Below, one piece after another: positions 1 through 7,716 of a DNA stretch of 32,952 nt. The notes beneath the pieces are model-generated. The model ran no database searches, had not been told where the DNA came from, and worked only from the letters and a program-made list of their open reading frames with translations. The stretch is from RGIG2161 sp964525525 (GTDB lineage: Bacteria > Bacillota > Clostridia > Oscillospirales > CAG-272): assembly GCA_964525525.1 (NCBI GenBank), contig CAZGHD010000006.1:1-32952 (forward strand), in the 5' to 3' direction. Positions within the stretch are counted from its first letter, which is position 1; each line of letters begins with the position of its first letter. A program made the translations under genes and the position numbers.

Positions 1-1628
1 AGAACGTCTCTTACCTCACAGAAAAGCTCATATTCAAGCGAATACAGCTTGTCTTTAGCGCCGAGAATGGTCGCCTCCATATCCTTAAGCTCGTCGGTTA
101 TATATCTCTCGCCGTTTGTAAGAGTCTGCTTTCTTATATATCTTTCGGGTACGAGATCAACGTTGGATCTCGAAACCTCGATATAATATCCGAATACCTT
201 GTTGTATCCGATCTTTAGATTTTTAATACCTGTAAGCTCTTTTTCTTCAGCCTCTATGCGGTTTATCCAGCTCTTACCGTCGGTCATAACACTTCTGAGA
301 TAGTCAACGTCCGAGTTATAGCCCTCGGCTATCATTCCGCCCTCTCGGATGAGAAAAGGCGGTGTTTCACAGATGCTGTTTTCCACAAGAGTACGAAGCT
401 CTGCCATTTCGTCAAGTCCGTCTCGGATAGAAGAAAGCTCGTCGCTCGAAGCGGCGGAAAGCAGTTCCTTTACCGCGGGGATGATCGAAATGGTAGTATA
501 TACCGAGCGCAGATCGCGCGCATTTGCAGTACCGTAGATTATTTTCGTAGTAAGACGCTCAAGGTCAAGCGCGCCGGAAAGAAGCTCGGACAGCTCCTCT
601 CGCATCATAAAGTTTGAAAACAGTTCTCCTACAGCATTCTGGCGCAAAACGATCTGGGACGCTTTAACGAGCGGATGCTCTATCCACGATCTGAGCATTC
701 TTGCACCGGGAGCGGTTTTGGTTTTATCAAGTACCCAAAGGAGAGTTCCTTTTTTCTCCTTGGTACGCATAGTTTCGCAAAGTTCAAGATTTCTGCGGGT
801 GTTTATATCTATGCCGAGATACTGATCCTGCGAATAAAGCTGAAGCTCTTTTATATAGGATACGTCTTTTTTCTGAGTTTCCTCAATGTATCCGATAAGC
901 GCGCCGATTGCCGCTGTCTCGCTGTAACACGGAGGCTCAGTATTACCCATATCGGTAAAATGTGCTCTTACCGATTCCTCGCAGGCAGCGGGATCAAACA
1001 GATACTCCTTGTCGTCAACGACGGATGCAGAAAGACGCTCGCGCAGGAACTCGTAAACGTTCATTTTCTGCTCATACGGCAGGCTTAATATTACCTCGCG
1101 CGGAGAGTAGGTGGACAGTTCGGACATAAGCTTTGCAGTTATATCTGTCTTTTTGTCGTCACCGGACACGAAATGGGTTGCGGATATTTTAGGAGTAGTA
1201 ATATCGGTGAACGCCACCGCGATCTCGTTATCCCCGAAATACACCGCGCAAAGATAGTTGTTTTTTGTATCAGTAAGAAGATCGCTTTCGATAACCGTAC
1301 CGGGAGTAATAACCCTGACCACTTCGCGGCGCACAAGACCTTTTGCCTGCGACGGGTCTTCCACCTGCTCGCAGATCGCGACCTTGTAACCCTTTTCAAT
1401 AAGACATCCGACGTACTGCTCGTAGGAGTGAAAAGGAACACCGCACATAGGCGCCTTGTTTCCCTCTCCGCAGTCGCGCGCGGTAAGAGTTATATCAAGC
1501 TCACTCGACGCAAGGGTTGCGTCGTTGAAAAACATTTCGTAAAAGTCGCCGAGGCGATAGAACAAAATGTGATCGCGATATTGGTCTTTTATCTCGAAAT
1601 ATTGCTGCATCATAGGTGTTACGCCCAC
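1..1628 (-). CDS. mutS: DNA mismatch repair protein MutS (C-terminal part beyond window)
   Basis: MutS recognises base mismatches and small loops and recruits MutL. About 542 codons are visible, from the start to the left edge. The N-terminus reads TPMMQQYFEIK and then GDFYEMF, holding the Phe-x-Glu mismatch-wedge motif at about residues 29-31 of this start. MCGVPFHSYEQYVGCLIEKG and ICEQVEDP are also typical of domain I. The last visible codons, EYELFCEVRDV, match the lever region ahead of the ATPase domain. The family is about 850-900 residues, so the Walker ATPase and dimerisation region lies outside the window. The chosen start is GTG at 1628, preceded by GAGGAGAAGATC; an in-frame ATG at 1613 is the alternative. 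It lies 35 bases after the YmcA/YlbF-family gene, as in the Bacillus miaB-ymcA-mutS neighbourhood, and is probably cotranscribed with miaB. mutL would be expected further left. Confidence 0.96.
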   Translation of the reverse strand, partial: MGVTPMMQQYFEIKDQYRDHILFYRLGDFYEMFFNDATLASSELDITLTARDCGEGNKAPMCGVPFHSYEQYVGCLIEKGYKVAICEQVEDPSQAKGLVRREVVRVITPGTVIESDLLTDTKNNYLCAVYFGDNEIAVAFTDITTPKISATHFVSGDDKKTDITAKLMSELSTYSPREVILSLPYEQKMNVYEFLRERLSASVVDDKEYLFDPAACEESVRAHFTDMGNTEPPCYSETAAIGALIGYIEETQKKDVSYIKELQLYSQDQYLGIDINTRRNLELCETMRTKEKKGTLLWVLDKTKTAPGARMLRSWIEHPLVKASQIVLRQNAVGELFSNFMMREELSELLSGALDLERLTTKIIYGTANARDLRSVYTTISIIPAVKELLSAASSDELSSIRDGLDEMAELRTLVENSICETPPFLIREGGMIAEGYNSDVDYLRSVMTDGKSWINRIEAEEKELTGIKNLKIGYNKVFGYYIEVSRSNVDLVPERYIRKQTLTNGERYITDELKDMEATILGAKDKLYSLEYELFCEVRDV

Positions 1629-1663
1629 GATCTTCTCCTCCGTTCGGTTTACTTTAAATCTTT

Positions 1664-2062
1664 TTAGTGATTATGACCGCAATCTGCGTGGCAGCTTGAG
1701 CAATCGTGAGTGCAAGGACGCTCACCGGTGATAGTAAAGGTTATCTCACCGTTTACCTCGTTCATAAACTTGTTTACTTCTTCCTGAGTTGCGGTATATT
1801 CAACGTAAACGGGATGAGAAACGATAGAGTCGTAAAGCTGTTCGATTCTGTTGTTTATCGCCTCGATTATATCGTTATCGGTCTCGCCCTTCTTGTATTC
1901 TTCGGCGAGAGCAACGCGCTGAGCGTTGTACTCAAACATAAGATTCTGCACTTCAGTGCTCTCGTCAAATGCCTTTTTAGCGGCATCCATTTTCTTTATA
2001 CGCTCGTCCTCTTTGATTGCGTTTCCGAGTGCTACTGCAAGCTCCATTACTTTGTTATCCAT
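1664..2062 (-). CDS. YmcA/YlbF family regulatory protein with Cys/His-rich C-terminal tail
   Basis: This 132-residue, mostly helical protein belongs to the YlbF/YmcA (DUF964) family by length, by its N-terminal MDNKVMELAVALGNAIKED and by IKKMDAAKKAFDES. In Bacillus subtilis, YmcA, YlbF and YaaT form an Fe-S-cluster-bearing complex (Ric) that affects RNase Y-dependent mRNA processing and developmental choices. Position between miaB and mutS matches Bacillus ymcA, so orthology to YmcA is likely but not proven. The last 16 residues, CTHDCSSCHADCGHNH, hold four Cys and four His and look metal- or cluster-binding. The start ATG is preceded by AGAGGAAATAAAA, a good ribosome site. It lies 21 bases after miaB and 35 bases before mutS, so one transcript is likely. 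Confidence 0.85.
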   Translation of the reverse strand: MDNKVMELAVALGNAIKEDERIKKMDAAKKAFDESTEVQNLMFEYNAQRVALAEEYKKGETDNDIIEAINNRIEQLYDSIVSHPVYVEYTATQEEVNKFMNEVNGEITFTITGERPCTHDCSSCHADCGHNH

Positions 2063-2083
2063 TTTTATTTCCTCTTTCTTTTA

Positions 2084-3493
2084 TTATTCTGAATATAGCG
2101 CGTAAGTGTCCGCGCCTGTTATTTTAAGCTCTTTGAATTCGCCTATCATAACGTCGTCGCGTTTGATATGTACTAATTTTGCGCCGGATGTACGTCCTGA
2201 ATACACGCCGCCGCCTTTTTTGCTCATTCCGTCCACCAAAACCCGTTGAGTTGTGCCGACCAGAGCCTCGTTATTTTTTCTTGAAAGCTCATTTTGCAGA
2301 GTTATAAGCCTGTCAAAACGCTCGTTTTTCGTCTCATCGGGTATCTGATCTTCCCTCTCGGCGGCAGGAGTACCCTTTCGCGGAGAGTATATAAACGGAT
2401 AGATCATATCGAATTTTGCCTCTGCGACAACTTCAAGAGTTTTTTCAAAATCCTGCTCGGTCTCGCCCGGGAATCCTACGATTATATCAGACGTTATAGA
2501 AATTCCCGGCATAGCATCGCGCAGTTTACGCGCTGTACAGAGATATTTTTCCGAGTCGTACCTTCTGTTCATCGCACGAAGTATATCGTCGCTGCCCGAC
2601 TGAAGAGGAAGGTGGAAATGACGCGCTATCTTCTCGTTTTTTGCCATTACTTCTATTAGTCTGTCAGACACATCCTTCGGGTGGCTGGTCATAAATCTGA
2701 GCAGGAAATCACCCTCAAGCGAAGCAAGAGACTCAAGCAGCGACGGAAAATTGCCCTCTCCGTCAAAATCGTTGCCGTATGAATTTACGTTCTGCCCGAG
2801 CAGGGTTATGTCTTTATATCCTTTTGAAATAACGTCTTTTACTTCCTCGATAACCGCCTCGGGCGCGCGGCTGCGCTCTCTGCCGCGTACGTAAGGAACG
2901 ATGCAGTAGGAGCAAAAATTGTTGCACCCGTACATTACTGATACCCACGCCTTAAACGTGCTTTCGCGCTCTATCGGAATATTCTCGCTTATCGAATAGT
3001 CGTCGTCCTCTCTGAATATTCTTCCCCTTTTTTCGAGTCGCTGGGCTATAAATACGGGAAGCTTTGAAAGCGACGCCGTACCGAAAACTATATCAACGTA
3101 CGGATAGCTGTTTTTGAGCTCGTCCGCTCTGCTCTTTTGAGCAGGCATACATCCGCATACCGCGATAATAAGCTCGGGATTTTTATTTTTCAGATGCTTA
3201 TACTGACCGATAAGAGATAGCGCGCGGAGCTCTGCGTGTTCTCTTATGGCACAAGTGTTCACCACTATGAGATCAGCCTCGGACGGCTCCTCAGAGATAG
3301 AGTATCCCATCTCGCGAGCCATGCCTTTCAGCTTCTCACTGTCCGCCTCGTTCTGTTGGCATCCGAGGGTAAGAACGAATGCAAGCGGAGGAGTACCGAG
3401 CCGCAGAGTTTTGTTCTTCGTATATTCTTTTATTTTATTCATCGCGCAGGCGTATTCCGCCGCGCCGCCGACAATATTTTCTATTGATTTCAC
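2084..3493 (-). CDS. miaB: tRNA-2-methylthio-N6-dimethylallyladenosine synthase MiaB
   Basis: MiaB is a radical-SAM methylthiotransferase that converts i6A37 to ms2i6A37 in tRNAs reading UNN codons. The N-terminal UPF0004 domain carries three cluster cysteines at about residues 45 (LGCQQNEADSEK), 81 (NTCAIREHAE) and 115 (CGCMPAQ). The radical-SAM CxxxCxxC motif is YGCNNFCSYC at about 188-197, followed by VPYVRGRERSR. A C-terminal TRAM-like region is present (VDGMSKKGGGVYSGRTSGAK and onward). The length of 469 fits the family. The start used is GTG at 3493, which has only a weak ribosome site; ATG at 3445 (MNKIKEYTKN) is a plausible later start. It is the first gene after a strong promoter at 3516-3545 and leads into the ymcA-like gene and mutS. 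Confidence 0.96.
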   Translation of the reverse strand: MKSIENIVGGAAEYACAMNKIKEYTKNKTLRLGTPPLAFVLTLGCQQNEADSEKLKGMAREMGYSISEEPSEADLIVVNTCAIREHAELRALSLIGQYKHLKNKNPELIIAVCGCMPAQKSRADELKNSYPYVDIVFGTASLSKLPVFIAQRLEKRGRIFREDDDYSISENIPIERESTFKAWVSVMYGCNNFCSYCIVPYVRGRERSRAPEAVIEEVKDVISKGYKDITLLGQNVNSYGNDFDGEGNFPSLLESLASLEGDFLLRFMTSHPKDVSDRLIEVMAKNEKIARHFHLPLQSGSDDILRAMNRRYDSEKYLCTARKLRDAMPGISITSDIIVGFPGETEQDFEKTLEVVAEAKFDMIYPFIYSPRKGTPAAEREDQIPDETKNERFDRLITLQNELSRKNNEALVGTTQRVLVDGMSKKGGGVYSGRTSGAKLVHIKRDDVMIGEFKELKITGADTYALYSE

Positions 3494-3515
3494 CGCCTAT
3501 AATAAACCTTATTAT

Positions 3516-3545
3516 ATTATACTATAAAAACGGACTTTCTGTCAA
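3516..3545 (-). promoter_or_regulatory. Sigma-A-type promoter for miaB-ymcA-mutS
   Basis: On the minus strand, TTGACA (3540-3545) is followed by an 18-base spacer and a perfect TATAAT (3516-3521). It lies 23 bases upstream of the miaB start and directly beyond the terminator hairpin of the preceding operon, so it should start an independent miaB transcript. Confidence 0.85.
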
Positions 3546-3546
3546 C

Positions 3547-3572
3547 AAAAGCCGGACAGTTATCCGGCTTTT
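3547..3572 (-). terminator. Rho-independent terminator after the his/apbE operon
   Basis: AAAAGCCGGA pairs with TCCGGCTTTT around a 6-base loop, giving a 10-bp stem that starts right after the stop of the VTT membrane-protein gene. On the minus strand the descending arm ends in TTTT and continues TTG. The plus-strand reading also ends in a T run, so it could work in both directions. It is the first convincing terminator downstream of hisZ. Confidence 0.85.
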
Positions 3573-3574
3573 TT

Positions 3575-4279
3575 CTAACTATTTTTTGTTTTTCCGTTCC
3601 TTTTTTCCATAAATTTATTGTTTATATATATACCGACGAGTCCTATTCCGGCGGTAAGCAAGAAAACTATAACAGAACGCAGAAGATTGCCCTCGGTTAT
3701 GCTTGCACCGACGTAGGTTGAGCTTATCACCGACGGTATGCGTGACACAGTGGAGATAACAAAAAATCTGAGCGGAGATATTCCGGTACAGGGTGCAAAA
3801 TAGTTAAGCATATCCTTCGGAGTACCCGGAATCACGTAAAGGATAAACATAAAGGAATCGCGCTTCGTGGGATTTGTTAAGAACTTGAGCTTACTGTATT
3901 TTTCGGAATTTATCATCTTGTCTATCTGCTTACCGCCAAGCGCTCTGACGGTGAAAAAGATAGCCATGGACGACAAAAGAATTCCCGCAAGGCAGAGAAA
4001 AAGTCCGCCCCACGTGCCGTAAAGCATTCCCGCTATTATCTCGATAGGTTCACCCGGAATTACCGCCAAAATGACCTGCAGAACCTGAATACCGAGCATA
4101 ATAAACACGCCCCAAATGCCAAACGAGCGTATAAATTCACCGAAAGCGGCTCTGTCCTGCTCGTTTTTCAGTCTCATGGCGTAAGGAAGCAGCCACGCTA
4201 CAAGCACGCACGCTAAAACAACGAGCAAAATTATTCCAATAATCTTCAGTATCTTTTTTGTTTTAATAGATTTATTCAT
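3575..4279 (-). CDS. VTT-domain (TVP38/TMEM64, DedA-like) membrane protein
   Basis: This integral membrane protein of about 234 residues belongs to the SNARE-associated/VTT family; bacterial members are linked to lipid scrambling or transport, and the exact substrate is unknown here. A first membrane segment lies near residues 12-33, followed by several more. The characteristic re-entrant region reads PGEPIEIIAGMLYGTWGG, and a later YVIPGTPKDMLNYFAP carries the conserved proline/glycine pattern. The frame can be extended to a TTG at 4285, but ATG at 4279 is preferred because GGAG sits seven bases upstream. It overlaps the end of apbE by eight bases, so translation is probably coupled. It is the last gene of the his-led operon and ends at a terminator. 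Confidence 0.85.
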   Translation of the reverse strand: MNKSIKTKKILKIIGIILLVVLACVLVAWLLPYAMRLKNEQDRAAFGEFIRSFGIWGVFIMLGIQVLQVILAVIPGEPIEIIAGMLYGTWGGLFLCLAGILLSSMAIFFTVRALGGKQIDKMINSEKYSKLKFLTNPTKRDSFMFILYVIPGTPKDMLNYFAPCTGISPLRFFVISTVSRIPSVISSTYVGASITEGNLLRSVIVFLLTAGIGLVGIYINNKFMEKRNGKTKNS

Positions 4280-5303
4280 TTTCAAACTCCGCTACCTTGT
4301 AGTCGGGTGACGTAATCTCAAATCCGTCTTTTATCCCGTCGGTAAGGTATATCTCGCCGTTATCCGTTATGAACATAGCCTCAAACTCATATTTTCCGCT
4401 CTTATAAAACTCGTATCCGTCTTCAAGCCCAAGCACGAACAGCGCGGTAGAGAGCGCGTCAGCCTCTGTACCGTTTTTCGACAGTACTGCTACGCTGACG
4501 AGTCCGTTATATGTCGGATAACCGGTTTCGGGATCGAATATATGATGATATTTTACCCCGTCCACTTCGCGGTATCTTTCGTAAGAGCCGGATACCGAAA
4601 CGAATCCCGAACTTACAGAAACCGTTCCTACCGTTCCGCCTCCCATAGGATCACGTACCGCTATTTTGAAATCACTGCCGTCCGGCTTGCGCCCGAACAC
4701 CGCCACGTTACCGCCAAAGGACAGAAGTCCGTAACCGATAGCCGTGGAATCAAGATATTCAATAACCTTTTGTGCGGCGTAACCCTTGCCTATTCCGCCG
4801 AGGTCGAGCTTTAATTCCGGATCTGCCTTGATTATCTTGTCCTCTCCAACCGTTATGCCGGAGTAATCCAAATGAGAAAGAGCCTCTTTTATCTCCGCAT
4901 CAGACGGGATTCCCTCAGCGTCAGGCGAATTTATCTGCCAAAGGTCGGTAAGCCCCGCAACGGCAGGATTATACGCTCCGCCCGTCCCTTTTGCAATATC
5001 AAGCGCGGCAGAGATAAGCTCTGCGGTTATTTCTTCTGGGTAATAAAGCGTTTCACTGCCCGAGTTTAACGCATATATCTCGCTGTTTTCATCCGTTCTT
5101 GAAACAGCGTCTTCTATTTCACCTATAAGTCTGGCTATTTTACTATACGCGGTATCCATCGTTTCGCCGTCAGTATAAAGATTAAGAGTTATCACGGTGT
5201 CCATCGCGTAAATGTTTTTCTCTCTCAGCTCAACTTTATCCGAGCAAGCACACAGAAACAATGTAATCAAGGCAAGTAAAGCGCAGAAAATTCTTTTTTT
5301 CAT
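4272..5303 (-). CDS. apbE: FAD:protein FMN transferase ApbE, predicted lipoprotein
   Basis: ApbE attaches FMN from FAD to a Thr or Ser of exported or membrane redox proteins such as RnfG/RnfD and NqrB/C. The N-terminus is a lipoprotein signal peptide (MKKRIFCALLALITLFLCAC, likely lipidated at Cys20), which places it outside the membrane. Family motifs are MDTVITLNLY near 34-43, LDLGGIGKGYAA at 166-177, HHIFDPETGYP at 253-263 and the metal-site segment TEADALST at 279-286. The length of 343 is typical. Its ATG overlaps the stop of the Gx gene by one base (TAATG). Together with the Gx and NusG_II genes it forms a recurring clostridial trio. No obvious FMN acceptor protein is in the window, so its target must be elsewhere. 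Confidence 0.95.
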   Translation of the reverse strand: MKKRIFCALLALITLFLCACSDKVELREKNIYAMDTVITLNLYTDGETMDTAYSKIARLIGEIEDAVSRTDENSEIYALNSGSETLYYPEEITAELISAALDIAKGTGGAYNPAVAGLTDLWQINSPDAEGIPSDAEIKEALSHLDYSGITVGEDKIIKADPELKLDLGGIGKGYAAQKVIEYLDSTAIGYGLLSFGGNVAVFGRKPDGSDFKIAVRDPMGGGTVGTVSVSSGFVSVSGSYERYREVDGVKYHHIFDPETGYPTYNGLVSVAVLSKNGTEADALSTALFVLGLEDGYEFYKSGKYEFEAMFITDNGEIYLTDGIKDGFEITSPDYKVAEFENE

Positions 5304-5854
5304 TATACAACGTCTCCCGTTTTATTTGTTGGAATCGCGCGCATCAAAAGCGCGGATATAACGCCGGTAACGGCTCCGCAAAAAACAGCCGCAACAAGCA
5401 AAAGCGGCAGATAGAGAAACACGCCTGCCTCCCGCATCAAAACAAAAGCCGCTAAAATCTGTCCTATATTGTGCGCCGCCGCGCACAGTACCGACACGCC
5501 GATAAGTCCGATATATTTTTCGTATATTCTGCGCGTTAAAGCAAGCGCGAGAAACGACAAAATTCCTCCGCACAGCGAAAACGCGAACGAGGTGACGCTG
5601 CCGAACAAAAGTGAGGAAATAAGTATTCTCAAAAGGGAAACAGCCGCCGCGTGGTAAATTCCTATTCGGTAAAAAACGACCACCACCGCGATATTCGCAA
5701 GGCCCAATTTAACGCCCGGTATGCCAAGCAGAGCACCAAGTGGTACAAGTCCCTCGAGATAGGACAAAACGAGTGCTACGGCGCAAAAAACGCCACACAT
5801 CGCAACTCTGTACGCAGGAGAGCGCTTGCTATCCGATAACGGCATCGTGATCAC
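5303..5854 (-). CDS. Gx transporter family / Hpre_diP_synt_I membrane protein
   Basis: This 183-residue hydrophobic protein has about five to six membrane segments. GIPGVKLGLANI and AAHNIGQILAAFVL are hallmarks of the family annotated as Gx transporter or, misleadingly, heptaprenyl diphosphate synthase component I. Architecture resembles small ECF-type substrate-binding membrane proteins, but the substrate is unknown. It sits between a NusG_II protein and ApbE, an arrangement common beside Rnf or extracellular-electron-transfer genes, which suggests a role in flavin or quinone supply; that role is inferred. The start used is GTG at 5854, overlapping the preceding gene by 26 bases; ATG at 5845, with GGTG six bases upstream, is an equally good choice. 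Confidence 0.85.
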   Translation of the reverse strand: MITMPLSDSKRSPAYRVAMCGVFCAVALVLSYLEGLVPLGALLGIPGVKLGLANIAVVVVFYRIGIYHAAAVSLLRILISSLLFGSVTSFAFSLCGGILSFLALALTRRIYEKYIGLIGVSVLCAAAHNIGQILAAFVLMREAGVFLYLPLLLVAAVFCGAVTGVISALLMRAIPTNKTGDVV

Positions 5855-6233
5855 CGCCTTCCCACCCGGATTCTACCCTGATTTTAATATGAGCGGGGGC
5901 GCATACGATAACCTCGCCGCCGCGGGAAATTTTCTCTGACTGTACGCAGTATCCGTTCGGGCAGTCTGACGCCGTTACCTCTGCCTCGCCGTTCTCGATT
6001 TTCACGGTAAGCGAGTATCCGTTTTGAGACTTTACCGAATATTCACCGTTTTTATCAAGCGGGTATTCCGCGAGTACCGTATCCGAATTTTCTATCACCG
6101 AGATACTGTTTCCGTTATCGTTTTTGCTCAAAAAAAACAAGAGCCAGACGGAAAATGACAACAGCAAAACCACGGCGACCGCAATAAAGTCGCCGGGAAA
6201 CAGCCGTATCAGATTTCGCCCGCTCTTTTTCAT
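5829..6233 (-). CDS. NusG domain II-containing membrane-anchored protein
   Basis: This 134-residue protein has one N-terminal membrane anchor (about residues 14-34, IAVAVVLLLSFSVWLLFFL), then an exported NusG_II-type beta domain. The domain has the pattern seen in this family: a Tyr/Asn-rich strand region, then ASDCPNGYCVQSEKISRGG and CAPAHIKIRV near the C-terminus. The three cysteines after the anchor (two in DCPNGYC, one in VCAPAH) could be redox-active or bind metal. The function is not established; members occur with ApbE and Gx proteins in redox loci. The ATG at 6233 follows AAGGAATCAAAACGAA. The gene follows hisE by 21 bases with no terminator between, which ties it to the his operon. 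Confidence 0.82.
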   Translation of the reverse strand: MKKSGRNLIRLFPGDFIAVAVVLLLSFSVWLLFFLSKNDNGNSISVIENSDTVLAEYPLDKNGEYSVKSQNGYSLTVKIENGEAEVTASDCPNGYCVQSEKISRGGEVIVCAPAHIKIRVESGWEGGDHDAVIG

Positions 6234-6254
6234 TTCGTTTTGATTCCTTAAATA

Positions 6255-6590
6255 TCAGGTATTACGGTCGGTCTGCTTGAATTTTTTAAGATTTCCTATC
6301 TTCTGTGCGCGCTTCTCAAGCTCTGCGATAACGTCCTCTATCGGAACGCCGCACTCGACCATCATAACTATAAGATGGTACGCGAGGTCGGAAATTTCAC
6401 CTACAAGCAGTTCCTTGTCGCCGTTTTTTGCGGCGATTATAGTCTCTGCGCTTTCCTCGCCGACTTTTTTAAGTATTTTGTCTATTCCCGCTTCAAAAAG
6501 ATAGCAGGTATATGAGCCTTCCTGCGGCTCTGCTTTTCTCTGTTTTGCCGTTTCGTAAAGAGAAACGAGTGCGCTGTTGTTATTCTCCAT
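6255..6590 (-). CDS. hisE: Phosphoribosyl-ATP diphosphatase HisE
   Basis: HisE hydrolyses phosphoribosyl-ATP to phosphoribosyl-AMP, the second step of histidine synthesis. It is a 111-residue all-alpha MazG-like pyrophosphatase. KVGEESAETIIAAKNGD carries the conserved metal-binding glutamates and aspartate, and EISDLAYHLIVMM is the second helix pair. It is a separate gene from hisI here, unlike the fused HisIE of many bacteria. Ten extra residues at the C-terminus (KFKQTDRNT) are unremarkable. It is the last his gene; hisI ends 24 bases upstream and the NusG_II gene starts 21 bases downstream. Confidence 0.96.
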   Translation of the reverse strand: MENNNSALVSLYETAKQRKAEPQEGSYTCYLFEAGIDKILKKVGEESAETIIAAKNGDKELLVGEISDLAYHLIVMMVECGVPIEDVIAELEKRAQKIGNLKKFKQTDRNT

Positions 6591-6614
6591 TTTTATAATC
6601 CATTCTTTCGTAAA

Positions 6615-6941
6615 TTATTGACTGTCTGACAGACTTCTGTAAAAGCAGGTACGGTTTCCGGTATGGCACGCCGCGCCTATCTGCTCGACCTTTATAAGCA
6701 AAGTATCCTCGTCGCAGTCGTAAAGGATCTCCTTCACGTGCTGAAAATGCCCTGAGGTCTCGCCCTTGTTCCACAGCTTCTGTCTTGATCTACTGTAAAA
6801 CCACGTTTTGTTTGTTTTAAGAGTAAGCTCAAGCGACTCCTCGTTCATATAACCGAGCATTAATACTTCGCCGTTATCAGCATCCTGTATTATGGCGGGG
6901 ATAAGATCGCTTTTCTTAAAAAAATCAGATAAATTTTTCAT
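6615..6941 (-). CDS. hisI: Phosphoribosyl-AMP cyclohydrolase HisI
   Basis: HisI opens the adenine ring of phosphoribosyl-AMP, the third step of the pathway, in the cytoplasm. The metal-binding cysteines lie in YDCDEDTLLIKVEQIGAACH and GNRTCFYRS, and YMNEESLELTLKTNKTWFYS and KGETSGHFQHV are highly conserved family blocks. The frame is open to a GTG at 6953, but ATG at 6941 (MKNLSDFFKKSD) gives the usual length of 108. It sits in an initiation context, GGTGTGGTCATAAAAATG, that is almost repeated at hisD. Only 15 bases separate it from the hisF stop. Confidence 0.96.
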   Translation of the reverse strand: MKNLSDFFKKSDLIPAIIQDADNGEVLMLGYMNEESLELTLKTNKTWFYSRSRQKLWNKGETSGHFQHVKEILYDCDEDTLLIKVEQIGAACHTGNRTCFYRSLSDSQ

Positions 6942-6956
6942 TTTTATGACCACACC

Positions 6957-7715
6957 TTATATTCTGACGTTGACGCCCTCGCCATCAAGATATTCCTTGA
7001 GTTCTCCAATACCGAGCTCGCGGTAATGGAACAGGGTTGCCGCAAGCGCGGCAGACGCCTCTGTCTCGGTAAATACGTTTTTGAAATGCTCCTTGCATCC
7101 GCCGCCACCGGAAGCGATGACCGGGATATTAACGAGCGACGCCACTTTTGCGGTAAGCTCGATGTCATATCCGTTTTTGGTTCCGTCAGCGTCCATTGAA
7201 GTAAGAAGTATCTCTCCCGCACCGAGGCGTTCACCCTCAAGCGCCCACTCGATTGCATCAAGTCCCGTGTCTATTCTTCCGCCGTTTATAAATACGGCAA
7301 ACGTACCGTCCTCGCGGCGTTTTGCATCTATCGCAAGCACCACGCACTGACTTCCGAATTTATCAGCCGCTTCAGATATGAGATACTTATTTTTCACCGC
7401 GGCAGAATTGACACCTACTTTATCGGCACCCGCTCGGAGAATTTTTTTGAAATCCTCGATAGTTCTGATACCGCCGCCGACTGTAAGAGGCATAAACACC
7501 TCACGGGAGGTCTTTTCAACTACGTCAACGATTGTGTCTCTGTTTTCGTGAGATGCGGTAATATCAAGAAAAACAAGCTCGTCTGCGCCTTGAGTATTGT
7601 ACAGCTTCGCTATCTCAACCGGGTCTCCCGCGTCTCGCAGATTTACGAAATTCGTTCCCTTGACTACCCTGCCGTCCTTAACGTCAAGGCAGGGAATTAT
7701 TCTTTTGGTTATCAT
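6957..7715 (-). CDS. hisF: Imidazole glycerol phosphate synthase subunit HisF
   Basis: HisF is the (beta/alpha)8 cyclase subunit that uses ammonia from HisH to convert PRFAR into imidazole glycerol phosphate and AICAR. Catalytic Asp residues sit in IPCLDVKDGRVVKG (near residue 11) and TSMDADGTKNGYD (near 130). The phosphate-binding strands include VGGGIRT and ASGGGG. The length of 252 is normal. The ATG lies two bases after the hisA stop, which leaves little room for an independent ribosome site and suggests coupling. The AICAR it releases links to purine synthesis. Confidence 0.97.
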   Translation of the reverse strand: MITKRIIPCLDVKDGRVVKGTNFVNLRDAGDPVEIAKLYNTQGADELVFLDITASHENRDTIVDVVEKTSREVFMPLTVGGGIRTIEDFKKILRAGADKVGVNSAAVKNKYLISEAADKFGSQCVVLAIDAKRREDGTFAVFINGGRIDTGLDAIEWALEGERLGAGEILLTSMDADGTKNGYDIELTAKVASLVNIPVIASGGGGCKEHFKNVFTETEASAALAATLFHYRELGIGELKEYLDGEGVNVRI

Positions 7716-7716
7716 T

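Noticed and set aside
1139..1441. Alternative minus-strand open frame inside mutS
   Set aside because: It is out of frame with the clearly recognisable MutS sequence and has low-quality, Arg/Ser-rich composition.
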